Assembly: GCA_015657675.1 (NCBI GenBank)
Contig: JACDQI010000209.1
Span: forward strand, 1 to 39,416
DNA length: 39,416 bases
Reading direction: 5' to 3'
DNA from: Devosia sp.
Lineage (GTDB): Bacteria > Pseudomonadota > Alphaproteobacteria > Rhizobiales > Devosiaceae
The notes under the pieces are model-generated. The model had not been told where the DNA came from and ran no database searches. It was given only the letters and a program-made list of their open reading frames with translations. How positions within the stretch are numbered: position 1 is the stretch's first letter; each line of letters begins with the position of its first letter. Both the position numbers and the translations under genes were made by a program. This document shows, one piece after another, positions 16,776 to 26,287 of the stretch.

Positions 16776-17761
16776 GCGATCCCGTGCTCTGGCCTGATCT
16801 GCTGCCCGGTTTCCAGCCCTGGATCGCTGAAGTCCGCGGCAAGCTGGTGCCGAACCAGCTTCTCAGCGAAGTGACCTGGTTTCGGGTCGGCGGCCCGGCG
16901 CAGCTGTTCTTCCAGCCGGCGGACGAAGCCGATCTGGCGTTTTTCCTCAAGCACCTGCCGCGCGAAATTCGCGTCACCACCATCGGCCTCGGCTCGAATC
17001 TCTTGATCCGAGATGGCGGCCTCGACGGGGTGGTGATCCGCCTCTCGGCCAAGGGTTTTGGTGGCATCGACGTGCTGGACGATCACCGCATTCGCGTCGG
17101 CACGGCGTTGCCGGACGTCAAGGTGGCGACGGCGGCGGCCGAAGCGGGGATCGACGGGCTCACCTTTTATCGCGGTATTCCCGGCGGCATCGGGGGTGCG
17201 CTTTACATGAATGCCGGCTGCTACGGCACCGAGACGCGCGACCGCATGGTCGAGCTCCGCGCTGTCACCCGCGAAGGGGAGATCGTCACCCTCAGCAATG
17301 CTGACATGGGCTACCTCTACCGCAAGTCCAACGGGCCGCGCGGCGCCGTCTATACCTCGGCGGTCTACCAGGGCTTTGCGGGGGATCCGGCCGACATCCT
17401 CGAACGCATGCGGCAGATCACCGAAAAACGCGAGGCCAGTCAGCCGACGCGCGCCAAGACCGGTGGCTCGACCTTCAAGAACCCCGAGGGCCATTCGAGC
17501 TGGAAGCTGATCGACGAGGCGGGCTGTCGCGGTCTGATCGTCGGCGGCGCGCAGATGAGTGAGCTGCACGCCAACTTCCTCCTCAACATCAATGATGCGA
17601 CGGCGTTTGATATCGAGACGCTGGGTGAAACGGTGCGCAACCGGGTGCGGGCCAAGTCGGGCATCGAGCTCAAGTGGGAAATCCGGCGCATGGGTCATTT
17701 CCTGCCGGGTCGGGAAGTTCGGGAATTCATGGACGGCGACGTCTTTACGGGAGCTGTCTGA
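16772..17761 (+). CDS. murB: UDP-N-acetylenolpyruvoylglucosamine reductase
   Basis: 329 residues from ATG 16772, which overlaps the murC stop as ATGA; the track start 16712 is inside murC. FAD/NADPH enzyme making UDP-MurNAc. Motifs: [15 protein letters not shown] and [15 protein letters not shown] of the FAD domain, [20 protein letters not shown], and the catalytic serine region [20 protein letters not shown], then [15 protein letters not shown]. Its place between murC and ddl is the usual alphaproteobacterial order. Confidence 0.97.
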   Translation: MSDPVLWPDLLPGFQPWIAEVRGKLVPNQLLSEVTWFRVGGPAQLFFQPADEADLAFFLKHLPREIRVTTIGLGSNLLIRDGGLDGVVIRLSAKGFGGIDVLDDHRIRVGTALPDVKVATAAAEAGIDGLTFYRGIPGGIGGALYMNAGCYGTETRDRMVELRAVTREGEIVTLSNADMGYLYRKSNGPRGAVYTSAVYQGFAGDPADILERMRQITEKREASQPTRAKTGGSTFKNPEGHSSWKLIDEAGCRGLIVGGAQMSELHANFLLNINDATAFDIETLGETVRNRVRAKSGIELKWEIRRMGHFLPGREVREFMDGDVFTGAV

Positions 17762-18681
17762 TGAGCAAGCACGTCGCTGTCCTGATGGGCGGCTGGTCAA
17801 ACGAGCGGCCTGTATCGCTGAAATCTGGCCGGGAATGCTCGGATGCGCTGCAGCGCGCCGGCTATCGGGTCACTGACATCGACGTGGGTCGCGACATCGC
17901 CACCGTGCTGATGGAGCTCAAGCCGGACGTTGTCTTCAATGCTCTCCACGGCCCGTTCGGCGAGAGCGGCATGATCCAGGGCCTGCTCGAACTGCTGCAA
18001 CTGCCCTACACGCATTCGGGCGTGCTGGCTTCGGCGCTCGCCATGGACAAGCACCAGGCCAAGATCGTGCTCAAGGCCGCCGGCATTCCGGTCACCGATC
18101 ACCTGATCATGCACCGCGCCGATGTCGCCAAGGCGCATGCGATGCCGCCGCCTTATGTGATCAAGCCGATCGCCGATGGCTCGAGCTTTGGCGTCTTCAT
18201 CGTCAAGGGCGATCATGCGCATCCGCCGCAGGAGATCCTGCGCGAGGATTGGAACTCGGGTGATGAGGTGATGGTCGAGCGCTACATCCCGGGTCGCGAG
18301 CTCACCTGCGCGGTGATGGGCGACGTCGCTTTGGGCGTCACCGAGATCGTTACCGACCTGCAGTTCTACAATTATGAGGCAAAATACGCCAAAGGTGGCT
18401 CGCACCACCTAATTCCGGCGCCGCTGCAACCGAATATTTACGATAAAGTGCAGAAACTGTCGCTCAAGGCGCATGCTGCGCTTGGGTGCCGAGGCGTATC
18501 GCGGACGGATTTCCGCTTCAACGACAAGGCCGGGCCGGACGGGGAGCTCGTCTGTCTCGAGGTCAACACCCAGCCAGGCATGACTGAGACGTCGTTGGTT
18601 CCCGAACAGGCCAAGTTTGCTGGCCACTCATTCGAGGAGCTGGTCTCCTGGATGGTGGAGGATGCGAGTTGCAACAGGTAG
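17761..18681 (+). CDS. ddl: D-alanine--D-alanine ligase
   Basis: 306 residues, ATP-grasp enzyme making D-Ala-D-Ala for MurF. Chosen ATG 17761 overlaps the murB stop by one base (TGATG); the track start 17674 lies in murB. Motifs: [74 protein letters not shown], and the metal/ATP site [20 protein letters not shown]. The length matches DdlB-type enzymes. It overlaps ftsQ by 13 nt. Confidence 0.97.
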   Translation: MSKHVAVLMGGWSNERPVSLKSGRECSDALQRAGYRVTDIDVGRDIATVLMELKPDVVFNALHGPFGESGMIQGLLELLQLPYTHSGVLASALAMDKHQAKIVLKAAGIPVTDHLIMHRADVAKAHAMPPPYVIKPIADGSSFGVFIVKGDHAHPPQEILREDWNSGDEVMVERYIPGRELTCAVMGDVALGVTEIVTDLQFYNYEAKYAKGGSHHLIPAPLQPNIYDKVQKLSLKAHAALGCRGVSRTDFRFNDKAGPDGELVCLEVNTQPGMTETSLVPEQAKFAGHSFEELVSWMVEDASCNR

Positions 18682-19667
18682 GGGCGAGACAGTTTGCCGA
18701 TGCCCAGGCCGTGCCGCTGTCGAGCCTTGCGTCCGCGCCCCCTGAGCTCCCCGCCCTGCGCCAGCCCAACAGCCTGTCGGTCAGCCGCCGGGCGCTGATC
18801 ACGCTCAACCACGCCTGGGTGCTGCACCGGCGTGTCTTCATCCGCGTTGCCGGCGCCCTGCTGGCGCTGGTGTTTATTGTTGGCCTCTACCAGGCGCGCG
18901 AGCCGCTGGCCAAGGTCGGCACGAACCTCGTCAACATGGTGCAGGGCGAGTTCGCTGCCGCTGGGTTCGGCATTGATGCAATCAAGATTTCCGGCCAGAC
19001 CCTCAGCCAGGACGAGCACATCATTGCCCTCCTGATGATGAGCGGCGGGTCCTCGACACTCGACTTCGATGCCCAGAAGGCGAGAAACCTGCTGCGCTGG
19101 ATGCAGGCGGTCCAGAGCGCCACGGTCCGCAAGATCTACCCCGGTGAAGTTGTCGTCGACATCGTCGAAAAGACGCCGGTCGTGCGGTGGCGCGTTGGCA
19201 CCACGACCTGGCTCGTCGATGAGTCCGGTCAGCGGATCGGCACCGATCCCGCGACCGCCTATACCGACCTGCCGCTTGTGGTCGGGGAGGGCGCTGCGGA
19301 CGACGCCATCATCATGACTCGTATGCTGGACCGACATCCGCTGCTCAAGAATGACCTTGCGGCGCTTTCGCGCATCGGCGACCGACGCTGGGACCTGATC
19401 TACTTTACCGGCCTGCGTGTGCAACTGCCCGAACAGGGTGTCGCCCAGGCGCTTGACCACCTTGAGGTCTATCAGCGGGATTCCAAACTGCTCGATCGCG
19501 ATGTGACGCTGGTCGATCTCCGGGTTCCTGGCCTGGTTGCGCTCAAACCCGGTCCACTAGCTGCCGAACAACTCGCCGAGGCCGCCAAGCCCGGCAAGCC
19601 CAAAAAGCCGACCGTCAAGGTCGACCCTGCAACGCCTGCTGAAAAGCCGGCAGAGAAGGTCCAGTGA
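18669..19667 (+). CDS. ftsQ: Cell division protein FtsQ
   Basis: 332 residues, bitopic inner-membrane divisome protein. A cytoplasmic N-terminal tail of about 55 residues is followed by a membrane segment ([18 protein letters not shown]), a POTRA-like domain starting at [21 protein letters not shown], and the beta domain ([32 protein letters not shown]). The C terminus is a Lys/Pro-rich tail ([13 protein letters not shown]), longer than in enterobacteria. The TTG start overlaps ddl by 13 nt and follows GGTGGAGGATG, a good ribosome binding site; no better start is seen. ftsA begins on the last base of the stop. Confidence 0.93.
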   Translation: MQQVGARQFADAQAVPLSSLASAPPELPALRQPNSLSVSRRALITLNHAWVLHRRVFIRVAGALLALVFIVGLYQAREPLAKVGTNLVNMVQGEFAAAGFGIDAIKISGQTLSQDEHIIALLMMSGGSSTLDFDAQKARNLLRWMQAVQSATVRKIYPGEVVVDIVEKTPVVRWRVGTTTWLVDESGQRIGTDPATAYTDLPLVVGEGAADDAIIMTRMLDRHPLLKNDLAALSRIGDRRWDLIYFTGLRVQLPEQGVAQALDHLEVYQRDSKLLDRDVTLVDLRVPGLVALKPGPLAAEQLAEAAKPGKPKKPTVKVDPATPAEKPAEKVQ

Positions 19668-20977
19668 TGATGACCGAAGCCATGACCGCGCGGCTCAAGC
19701 CCGTGCAGCCCGGACGCACCTCCCTGGTTGCGGTCCTCGACATCGGTTCGACCAAGATCTGCTGCGTGATCGCCCGTCTGGTGCCGCGCGCCGAGGGCAA
19801 GTCGCTGCGCGGACGGTCCCACACGGTCGAAGTCATCGGCTTTGGCTATGGCAAGTCGTCGGGCATCAAGTCCGGCGTCATCACTGATCTCGACAAAGCC
19901 GAGCAGGCCGTGCGGACCGTTGTCGGCATGGCCGAGCGGGCCGCGGGTCTGACAGTGCAGTCGGTGATCGTCAATGTCACCGCCGGCCGACTTGGCTCGG
20001 AAACCTTCTCCGCCACCGTCAACCTGGGTGGTCAGGAAGTCGAACGCGGCGATATCCAGAGGGTGCTGAAGGCCGTGAACGAGCGGTCGGTCCGGCCGGA
20101 GCGCTCGATCGTCCACGCGCTGCCGATCGGCTACGCGCTTGATGGTCAGAAGGGCGTCAAGGATCCGCGCGGCATGGTGGGCGAAAAGCTCAGCGTCGAT
20201 GTGTCGGTGATCTCGGCCGAGACGCTTGCCATGCGCAATATCGAACTGGTGCTGCACCGCTGCCACCTGCAAATCGAGGCGCTGGTGGCCACTCCTTATG
20301 CCTCAGGGCTGTCGACCCTGGTCGACGACGAATCCCATCTGGGTGTCGCGTGCATCGATCTGGGCGGCGCAACTACGACAGTGTCGGTGTTTGCCGAAGG
20401 TCAGCTCGTCTATACCGATGCCATTGCCATTGGCGGACATCACCTCACTCTCGACGTTGCGCGTCACCTCTCGGTCAGCGTTGCAGACGCCGAGCGCCTG
20501 AAGACAGTCTATGGATCGGTGCTGCCCGGCCAGGCTGATGAGCGCGATCTCATCGCCATCGTGCCGGTTGGTGCTACGCCTGATGAGGCGCCGGGCCAGA
20601 TCCCGCGTTCGCACATCACCCGCATCATCCGGCCGCGCATCGAGGAAATGTTCACGGCCGTGCGCGATCGCATGCAGGCGACGGGGATGATGGATATCTG
20701 CGGTCGTCGATTTGTGCTGACCGGCGGCGGCAGCGAACTCACCGGTCTGCCGGAAGTGGCGCGCCGCGTGCTGGCCCGCAATGTGCGCAATGGCCGCCCC
20801 ATGGGGATCTCCGGTCTGCCGGATATGGCCAAGGGTCCGGCCTTTGCGGCTGTTGCCGGCATGCTGATCTATCCGCAGGTCTGCAGCCAGGAGTTCTCGG
20901 AACCCCGCTCGGCCCGCCTCACGGGCACCGATGGCTATTTCGCTCGCGTCGGCAGCTGGCTCAAGTCGGCGTTCTGA
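19667..20977 (+). CDS. ftsA: Cell division protein FtsA
   Basis: 436 residues, actin-fold ATPase that tethers FtsZ to the membrane. Phosphate 1 motif VAVLDIGSTKICCVIAR, the 1C subdomain region VITDLDKAEQAVRTVVGMAE, phosphate 2 motif GVACIDLGGATTTVSVF, adenosine motif VLTGGGSELTGL, and a C-terminal amphipathic segment (YFARVGSWLKSAF) that fits the membrane-targeting helix. GTG 19664, ATG 19667 and ATG 19670 are all possible; GAGAAGG at 19653-19659 favours 19667. The stop codon directly abuts the stop of the antisense DUF763 gene, and ftsZ is not the next gene. Confidence 0.96.
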   Translation: MMTEAMTARLKPVQPGRTSLVAVLDIGSTKICCVIARLVPRAEGKSLRGRSHTVEVIGFGYGKSSGIKSGVITDLDKAEQAVRTVVGMAERAAGLTVQSVIVNVTAGRLGSETFSATVNLGGQEVERGDIQRVLKAVNERSVRPERSIVHALPIGYALDGQKGVKDPRGMVGEKLSVDVSVISAETLAMRNIELVLHRCHLQIEALVATPYASGLSTLVDDESHLGVACIDLGGATTTVSVFAEGQLVYTDAIAIGGHHLTLDVARHLSVSVADAERLKTVYGSVLPGQADERDLIAIVPVGATPDEAPGQIPRSHITRIIRPRIEEMFTAVRDRMQATGMMDICGRRFVLTGGGSELTGLPEVARRVLARNVRNGRPMGISGLPDMAKGPAFAAVAGMLIYPQVCSQEFSEPRSARLTGTDGYFARVGSWLKSAF

Positions 20978-22234
20978 TCAGCGCTTCTTGGCCCGTGCAA
21001 ACGGCTCTGCCGCGTCGTCGAACACCGTTCGGCCGCCATAGTCCGGTGATCGACGCCATTCCTCCGCGACGTAGGACTTCAAGCTCGGTCCCGTCGCGGT
21101 CTTTTCCAGCTGACGCGACTGGCTGTCGAGGCGCTTGAGGGCGTCGGCTTGTTCGCTCTGACCCAGGCGGGCTTTCACCACGGCATATTTCAGCACCTTG
21201 ATGGTCTCGTCGTAGACCTTCAGTGGCACGGGGAAGGGGGCGCCGTCCTTGCCGCCATGGGCCATGGCGAAACGGGCAGGGTCGGCGAAGCGATGCGGGG
21301 CGCCGTGGATGACCTCCGCCACTTGCGCCAGGGACTGCACGGTGCGGGCGCCGATCCCGGGGACCAGCAACAGCTCGGCGAAATCTCGCGGTGCCTGCTC
21401 TTCAGCGGCGGCCAGGGCGCCGTGCAGGCGGCGCATCATCACATCCTTTTCGCGGATATCATGGTGCGCTGGCATGACGAGGTGCGGCAGCAGGCTCATT
21501 TGCGCCGGGGGCTCGACCGGCCTTTTGGGCTGCAGATCGATCAACTGATCGACGATCCCGTCCGGCCCGAGACTGGCGAGCAGGTCGACCTGTGCCTTGC
21601 GCGACCGTTCCGCCCGCTTGTCGGTGAGATTGATGATCTCGCCTTCAGCCTCTCCTTCGATGGCGGCGTGGGGCGCGTCGACGAAGCTTTCGAGCCCCTC
21701 TGAGGTCCAGTGGTACCGGCGGGCGGTGCTCGAAGCGTTTCGCATGCCCTGCTGGACCACCACCCAGTGTCCGTCGGCGGCGACGATGAAGCCGTGGAGG
21801 TAAAGGTCGAACCCGTCCTGAACGGCCGCGCTGTCAACCTTGGCGACGAGCCGGCTGGCCTGGGCCAGTGCCGCCCCATCGAAACCGACCCGGTAGCCGA
21901 TGCTAACGAGTTCCCCCGGAGTCTTGCGAGAATGCCGGCCGCGTCCGCCGCAGACAAACAGACCCAGTTCGCGCTCCATCGGCTGCAGACCGCGCTTTAG
22001 GGCGCCGATGACGCTGGTGGTGATGCCGGAGGAGTGCCAGTCCATCCCCATCACGGCGCCGAAAGACTGGAACCAGAACGGGTTCGCCAGACGTCGGAGC
22101 AGTTCGTCGCGGCCGTATTCCTGGACGATCGCCTCGCAGATCACCCCGCCCAGCTTGGCCATACGCTCGGCCAGCCAGGCCGGTACGCGTCCGCCATGCA
22201 GGGGCAGGTCGGCGCTTCCGGATCGTTGAGCCAT
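20978..22234 (-). CDS. DUF763 domain-containing protein
   Basis: 418 residues from the preferred ATG at 22234, which follows AAGGGGCG on the minus strand; the track adds 16 residues. The protein begins QRSGSADLPLHGGRVPAWL, the hallmark of the DUF763 family (RSGTADLPLHGG-type opening), then GMDWHSSGITTSVIGALKRG, LGLFVCGGRGRHSRKTP, and DGFDLYLHGFIVA. Near residue 300 VPGIGARTVQSLAQ is a helix-hairpin-helix-like motif, suggesting nucleic-acid binding. DUF763 proteins occur in archaea and scattered bacteria with no proven function. Its position is odd: it interrupts ftsA-ftsZ on the opposite strand, with zero bases between its stop and that of ftsA (CTGATCAG). Base composition looks like its neighbours, so transfer is not obvious. 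Confidence 0.9.
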   Translation of the reverse strand: MAQRSGSADLPLHGGRVPAWLAERMAKLGGVICEAIVQEYGRDELLRRLANPFWFQSFGAVMGMDWHSSGITTSVIGALKRGLQPMERELGLFVCGGRGRHSRKTPGELVSIGYRVGFDGAALAQASRLVAKVDSAAVQDGFDLYLHGFIVAADGHWVVVQQGMRNASSTARRYHWTSEGLESFVDAPHAAIEGEAEGEIINLTDKRAERSRKAQVDLLASLGPDGIVDQLIDLQPKRPVEPPAQMSLLPHLVMPAHHDIREKDVMMRRLHGALAAAEEQAPRDFAELLLVPGIGARTVQSLAQVAEVIHGAPHRFADPARFAMAHGGKDGAPFPVPLKVYDETIKVLKYAVVKARLGQSEQADALKRLDSQSRQLEKTATGPSLKSYVAEEWRRSPDYGGRTVFDDAAEPFARAKKR

Positions 22235-22539
22235 CGATTGCACGCCCCTTGTGTCGATCTGGAACATATCAGGAACGAACAAAAGTGTGAAGCGTCCTGG
22301 AACAGATTGCCGACCGGGCGAGTCGTGTGAATGGGCTTCGCTGCTGCCGATTTGATGAGTCGCGGCCGTGCTTTAGCGGAGGAACTTGCAGTTGCCGACC
22401 ATGCTTAACAGGCCCTTTCAAGTGCCCTGAGCCGTCTTGCAAATTGCGTCGCCGTTAACGAAATCGACGGCTTTGTTAGGAGTGGGTTAACGAATTGGCG
22501 ACTAAAACTTAGTCAACACGCCACTCATGGGGCCTCTAC
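22235..22539. promoter_or_regulatory. Divergent DUF763/ftsZ upstream region with TTAAC and GANTC motifs
   Basis: A 305-nt region without a gene. GTTAACGAA occurs as a direct repeat at 22454-22462 and 22486-22494, 32 bp apart (about three helical turns); a third TTAAC lies at 22405-22409. Two GANTC sites (GAGTC) are at 22320-22324 and 22357-22361. In alphaproteobacteria TTAAC is the half-site of the cell-cycle regulator CtrA and GANTC is methylated by CcrM; both are known to influence ftsZ in Caulobacter. Their role here is inference, and no full TTAA-N7-TTAA site is seen in this stretch. Confidence 0.45.
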
Positions 22540-24204
22540 ATGACGATCAATCTCACGATCCCAGACATCCAGGAACTGAAGCCGCGCATCACCGTCTTTG
22601 GTGTGGGCGGTGCTGGCGGCAACGCCGTCAACAACATGATCAACTCCGGTCTGGATGGCGTCGACTTCGTGGTCGCCAATACCGACGCTCAGGCGTTGGC
22701 GCTGTCGAGCGCGCAGCGGATCATCCAGCTGGGTGTCTCGGTCACCGAGGGTCTTGGTGCTGGCTCGCATCCTGAGGTCGGCAAGGCTGCCGCCGAAGAG
22801 AGCTGGGATGAGATCAATGACCATCTCTCCGGCTCGCACATGGTGTTCATCACTGCCGGCATGGGTGGCGGTACCGGTACAGGTGCAGCCCCGGTTATTG
22901 CGCGAGCCGCGCGGGAGCAGGGGATCCTGACTGTTGGCGTGGTGACCAAGCCGTTCCAGTTTGAAGGCAACCGTCGTGGGCGTTTGGCCGAAGACGGCAT
23001 CGATGAACTGCATCGCCATGTCGACACTCTGATCGTCATTCCGAACCAGAACCTCTTCCGGGTTGCGAACGAGAAGACCACCTTTGCGGACGCATTCAAG
23101 ATGGCGGACCAGGTGCTGTATTCGGGTGTGGCCTGCATTACCGACCTGATGGTCAAGGAAGGTCTGATCAATCTCGATTTCGCCGACGTGCGCGCCGTGA
23201 TGCGCGGCATGGGCAAGGCGATGATGGGTACAGGCGAAGCCTCGGGCGAAGATCGTGCCCGTCATGCGGCAGAAGCCGCAATTGCCAATCCGCTGCTCGA
23301 CGACGTGTCGATGCATGGCGCCCGCGGCCTGCTGATCTCGATCACCGGCGGCCCGGACCTGACGCTCTACGAAGTCGACGAGGCAGCCAGCCGCATCCGC
23401 GAGGAAGTCGACCCGGATGCCAACATCATCCTGGGCGCGACGTTCGATCCGAACATGAATGGCTCGATCCGCGTCTCGGTGGTCGCCACCGGCACGGACG
23501 CCACCATGGTGCAGGCGCTCGAGCCGATGAAGTCGAATGGCACGCGTGCCCCGCTGCAGGCGCAGCAGATTCGCCGTGCCATGCCCGAGTTGGCGCCGCA
23601 GCTGCAGGTCGAAATGCAGCAGCCGGCACCGATGCCGGCGCCTGAACCGCTCGAATCGCAGGTGCAGCAGGCCGTGGCGGAAGCCATCCAGGAGCCGACC
23701 TACGCCAGCTACCAGGACGACGACGGCGTGACGGTGGAGCCCTATATCCCCGCTGCTGCGCACAACATCATCGAAGAGGGCATGCGGGCCCCCGAGGCGC
23801 CGATTCCCAGCGTCTATGTGCCTTCGAGCGCCGAGCGTCCTGATGGTCAGCGGCGGATGCCGCGCACCGAGGAACTGCCGGTTGTTGCAAGACGGTCACT
23901 CGGTGCACAAGAAAAGCATGAACCCGAGCCGCGCAATGCGCGTGCCCTGTTCAAGCGCCTGGCCTCCAATGTCGGTAACGCGCTGCGTCCCACCGATAGC
24001 GTGGGTCGCGACGAGACCACCTATACCAGTGCCGACGACGCTGCTGCGCGTAGTGCCATAGAGGCCGGTGCGCCTAGGGTTTCCCATGCTCCGCAGCCGA
24101 CTCAGGGTGCTTCCGGATCGCTCGACAAGCTCGGTCGTGAGCCCGCTGTCGCCCCGCAGAAAGAGCATATCGAGATCCCGTCATTCCTGCGCAAGCACGG
24201 TTAG
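22540..24204 (+). CDS. ftsZ: Cell division GTPase FtsZ
   Basis: 554 residues, tubulin-like GTPase forming the Z ring. N-terminal [21 protein letters not shown] signature [13 protein letters not shown] near residues 107-119, [10 protein letters not shown], and the T7-loop region [13 protein letters not shown]. The GTPase core ends near 320. A long Pro/Gln/Ala-rich linker of about 220 residues follows, and the final [11 protein letters not shown] is the conserved C-terminal peptide of alphaproteobacterial FtsZ that binds FtsA and other partners. The long linker is normal for Hyphomicrobiales. Unlike in most genomes it is separated from ftsA by an antisense gene and so needs its own promoter. 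A terminator follows. Confidence 0.97.
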   Translation: MTINLTIPDIQELKPRITVFGVGGAGGNAVNNMINSGLDGVDFVVANTDAQALALSSAQRIIQLGVSVTEGLGAGSHPEVGKAAAEESWDEINDHLSGSHMVFITAGMGGGTGTGAAPVIARAAREQGILTVGVVTKPFQFEGNRRGRLAEDGIDELHRHVDTLIVIPNQNLFRVANEKTTFADAFKMADQVLYSGVACITDLMVKEGLINLDFADVRAVMRGMGKAMMGTGEASGEDRARHAAEAAIANPLLDDVSMHGARGLLISITGGPDLTLYEVDEAASRIREEVDPDANIILGATFDPNMNGSIRVSVVATGTDATMVQALEPMKSNGTRAPLQAQQIRRAMPELAPQLQVEMQQPAPMPAPEPLESQVQQAVAEAIQEPTYASYQDDDGVTVEPYIPAAAHNIIEEGMRAPEAPIPSVYVPSSAERPDGQRRMPRTEELPVVARRSLGAQEKHEPEPRNARALFKRLASNVGNALRPTDSVGRDETTYTSADDAAARSAIEAGAPRVSHAPQPTQGASGSLDKLGREPAVAPQKEHIEIPSFLRKHG

Positions 24205-24211
24205 TCACAGC

Positions 24212-24226
24212 TTAATGGGCCGTTAA
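24212..24226. promoter_or_regulatory. Candidate CtrA box TTAA-N7-TTAA
   Basis: TTAA-TGGGCCG-TTAA matches the full CtrA consensus TTAA-N7-TTAA(C), except that the last base is A rather than C. It lies 8 nt after the ftsZ stop and about 90 nt before lpxC, but upstream of the ftsZ terminator. The match is seen directly; CtrA binding is inference. Confidence 0.45.
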
Positions 24227-24234
24227 AAACTTCG

Positions 24235-24262
24235 CCCGGTGCGGCTTCCGCGCCGGGTTTTT
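24235..24262 (+). terminator. Rho-independent terminator after ftsZ
   Basis: CCCGGTGCGG, loop CTT, CCGCGCCGGG form a 10-bp stem with one G-U pair at 24235-24257, followed by TTTTT. It separates ftsZ from lpxC. Confidence 0.9.
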
Positions 24263-24313
24263 ATTGGCTAAGACTGCTTCGGGGCCGTCTGTCGGGGTTT
24301 GGAGTCCAATCGT

Positions 24314-25269
24314 ATGCAGAAGCTTTCGGCGCGGCAGCGCACCCTCGCACGTGCGCTCGAATTCAGCGGTTTTGGTGTCCACAGCGGATTGCCTGTTACC
24401 CTGACGATCGAGCCTGCCCCCGCCGACAGTGGATACCTGATTGCCCGCAAGCTGGAGAGCGGCGTTACCGTCGGCCCGGTAGCGGTGCATTTTTCCCGCG
24501 TTACCCGCACGACTCTCTGCACCACACTCGACCTGGGCGACAGCGTCTCGGTCGCGACGTGGAGCACGTCATTTCGGCACTGTCCGGCATGGGCGTCGAC
24601 AATGCTCTCATCACGCTGACCGGAGCCGAGTGTCCGATTCTCGATGGCAGTGCCTCGCCCTACGTGCAGGGCATCATGGAAGCCGGTCTCGATGTGCAGC
24701 CGGCGCCGCGCCGCTACATCAAGATCATGCGCCAGGTGCTGGTGCGCAACAATGAGGCTTCGGCCGCGCTCGAGCCCTATAACGGCCGTATGCTCGACCT
24801 CGAGATCGATTTCGACAGCCGCGTCATCGGCCGTCAGCGGATGATCTTTGACTGGACGCCGCGCAAGTACTGCGAGGATGTGTCGCGGGCCCGCACGTTT
24901 GGCTTTGTGCGCGATGCCAAGATCCTGCGCCAGGCGGGCTATGCGCTGGGCTCGTCGCTCGACAACTCCATCACCGTGCACGAAGACCGCATCCTCAATC
25001 CGGGCGGCCTGCGCTACGAAGACGAGTTCGTCCGCCACAAGCTGCTGGACGCGATCGGTGATCTGGCGCTTTGCGGCCTGCCGATCTATGGCCGTTTCCG
25101 CTCCTATAAGGGCGGCCACGCCCTGAACGCCCTCGTCTTGCATGGGCTGTTTGCGAGCGAAGCCAACTATGAGATAGTGACGGCCGAAGAACTGCCGTTG
25201 GCGTTCGATGCGCTCGATGACGTGCCCGAAGGGCTCGAAGTTCGGCCCTACCTTCGCTCTGTTGGCTGA
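24314..25269 (+). pseudogene. lpxC: UDP-3-O-acyl-N-acetylglucosamine deacetylase, split by a -1 frameshift
   Basis: The zinc deacetylase of the committed step of lipid A synthesis, here in two frames. Part one (ATG 24314, after TTTGGAG) gives ALEFSGFGVHSGLPVTLTI through LDLGDSVSVAT. Part two resumes in another frame at 24559 with VEHVISALSGMGVDNALI and runs to 25269 through HKLLDAIGDLAL and SYKGGHALN. Inserting one base in GCGACGTGGAG near 24557-24559 would give the family text VATVEHVISAL and one ORF of 318 residues, the normal length (about 300-320). The break hits VEH, whose His is a zinc ligand. No slippery heptamer is visible. In a lipid A-making bacterium the gene is essential, so a sequence error is likelier than a true pseudogene. 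The ORF track lists the parts as 24299-24619 and 24559-25269. Confidence 0.93.
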
Positions 25270-25353
25270 TCGCCGCTCTGCAGCCACAGTTTTGATCGTT
25301 TTTGTCAGTAGTCGGCTTGTCCGCAGGCGGCGTGTAACGTGACGGGGCTTTTC

Positions 25354-26193
25354 GTGAATACCAACAGATCTATGGGTTCGTTCAGCCGGGTTGCCCGGAT
25401 CGCGGCAATCGGCCTCTTGGCCGTTACGCTCGCCGGTTGCGACATGTTTGGCGCGCCCAAGGTCAAGGAAGAGACCATCATCCCGCCCGAAACGCTCTAT
25501 GCGGCGGCGATCAAGGATATGGACAACCAGCGCTACGTTACGGCGGTGGCCAATCTCGAAAAGCTCGAACGTCAGCATCCCTACTCGGACTACACCGAGA
25601 AGGCCAAGCTGATGCAGGTCTATGGCAATTATCGCGTCGGCAAGTTCGACGAGGCGATTCTGGCTGCCGACCGCTACGTCGCGCTCTATCCGACCAACAA
25701 GGAAGTGCCTTACGTCCTCTATCTCAAGGGCAACGCCTATTTTGCCCAGATCAAGGACATCACGCGCGACCAGCAGATTTCCAAGGATGCGATCGACACC
25801 TATACGCTGCTGATCGCCAACTATCCCAAGAGCGAGTACGCCAAGGACGCCAAGGAGAAGATCCTGGTTGCCTACGACCAGATGGCCGGCAAGGAGATGT
25901 CCGTCGGCCGCTACTACCTGGGCAATGGCCAGTATGCCGCAGCGATCAACCGCTTCCAGGCTGTTACCGAGCAGTTCCAGACCTCGACCCATATCGAGGA
26001 GGCGCTGTACCGCCTGACCGAGGCGAATCTCGCGCTTGGCCTTGTTGGCGAGGCCCAGACGGCTGCCGCGGTGCTAGGTCACAACTACCCGGCCAGCTCC
26101 TGGTACAAGCAAGCCGTCACACTGCTGCAAAAGCAGGGTCTGGCGCCGCAGATGAACGAAGGCAGCAAGCTGGCTACCCTGAAGAGGGGCTGA
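25354..26193 (+). CDS. bamD: Outer membrane assembly lipoprotein BamD
   Basis: 279 residues from GTG 25354 (after GGGG, 6-nt spacing); GTG 25339 and ATG 25372 are alternatives. Lipoprotein of the BAM complex. Signal peptide RVARIAAIGLLAVT ends in the lipobox LAGC with the lipidated Cys at residue 29. The mature part is a chain of TPR helices: PETLYAAAIKDMDNQRYVTA, RQHPYSDYTEKAKLMQ, RYVALYPTNKEVPYVLYLKG, and GRYYLGNGQYAAAINRF, typical of BamD/YfiO. It stands 84 nt after lpxC with no terminator seen between them, and before recN. Confidence 0.94.
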   Translation: MNTNRSMGSFSRVARIAAIGLLAVTLAGCDMFGAPKVKEETIIPPETLYAAAIKDMDNQRYVTAVANLEKLERQHPYSDYTEKAKLMQVYGNYRVGKFDEAILAADRYVALYPTNKEVPYVLYLKGNAYFAQIKDITRDQQISKDAIDTYTLLIANYPKSEYAKDAKEKILVAYDQMAGKEMSVGRYYLGNGQYAAAINRFQAVTEQFQTSTHIEEALYRLTEANLALGLVGEAQTAAAVLGHNYPASSWYKQAVTLLQKQGLAPQMNEGSKLATLKRG

Positions 26194-26287
26194 CAAATTC
26201 TGTTGCTTGTTTGTTCTTGCTCACGCTAGGTTGGCCCGGCGCGGGGAAGGGTGATGGTTCGCGCTGGTTTGAGGGTTTGTTCCCGGA

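Noticed and set aside
21149-21703. 184-aa plus-strand ORF between ftsA and ftsZ
   Set aside because: Antisense shadow of the DUF763 gene, which has the recognisable family sequence.
22454-22494. Complete CtrA box in the ftsZ upstream region
   Set aside because: Only TTAAC half-sites occur; none has TTAA-N7-TTAA spacing.
24540-24580. Programmed ribosomal frameshifting in lpxC
   Set aside because: No X-XXY-YYZ heptamer, stop codon context or evident downstream stimulatory stem at the junction; deletion is simpler.
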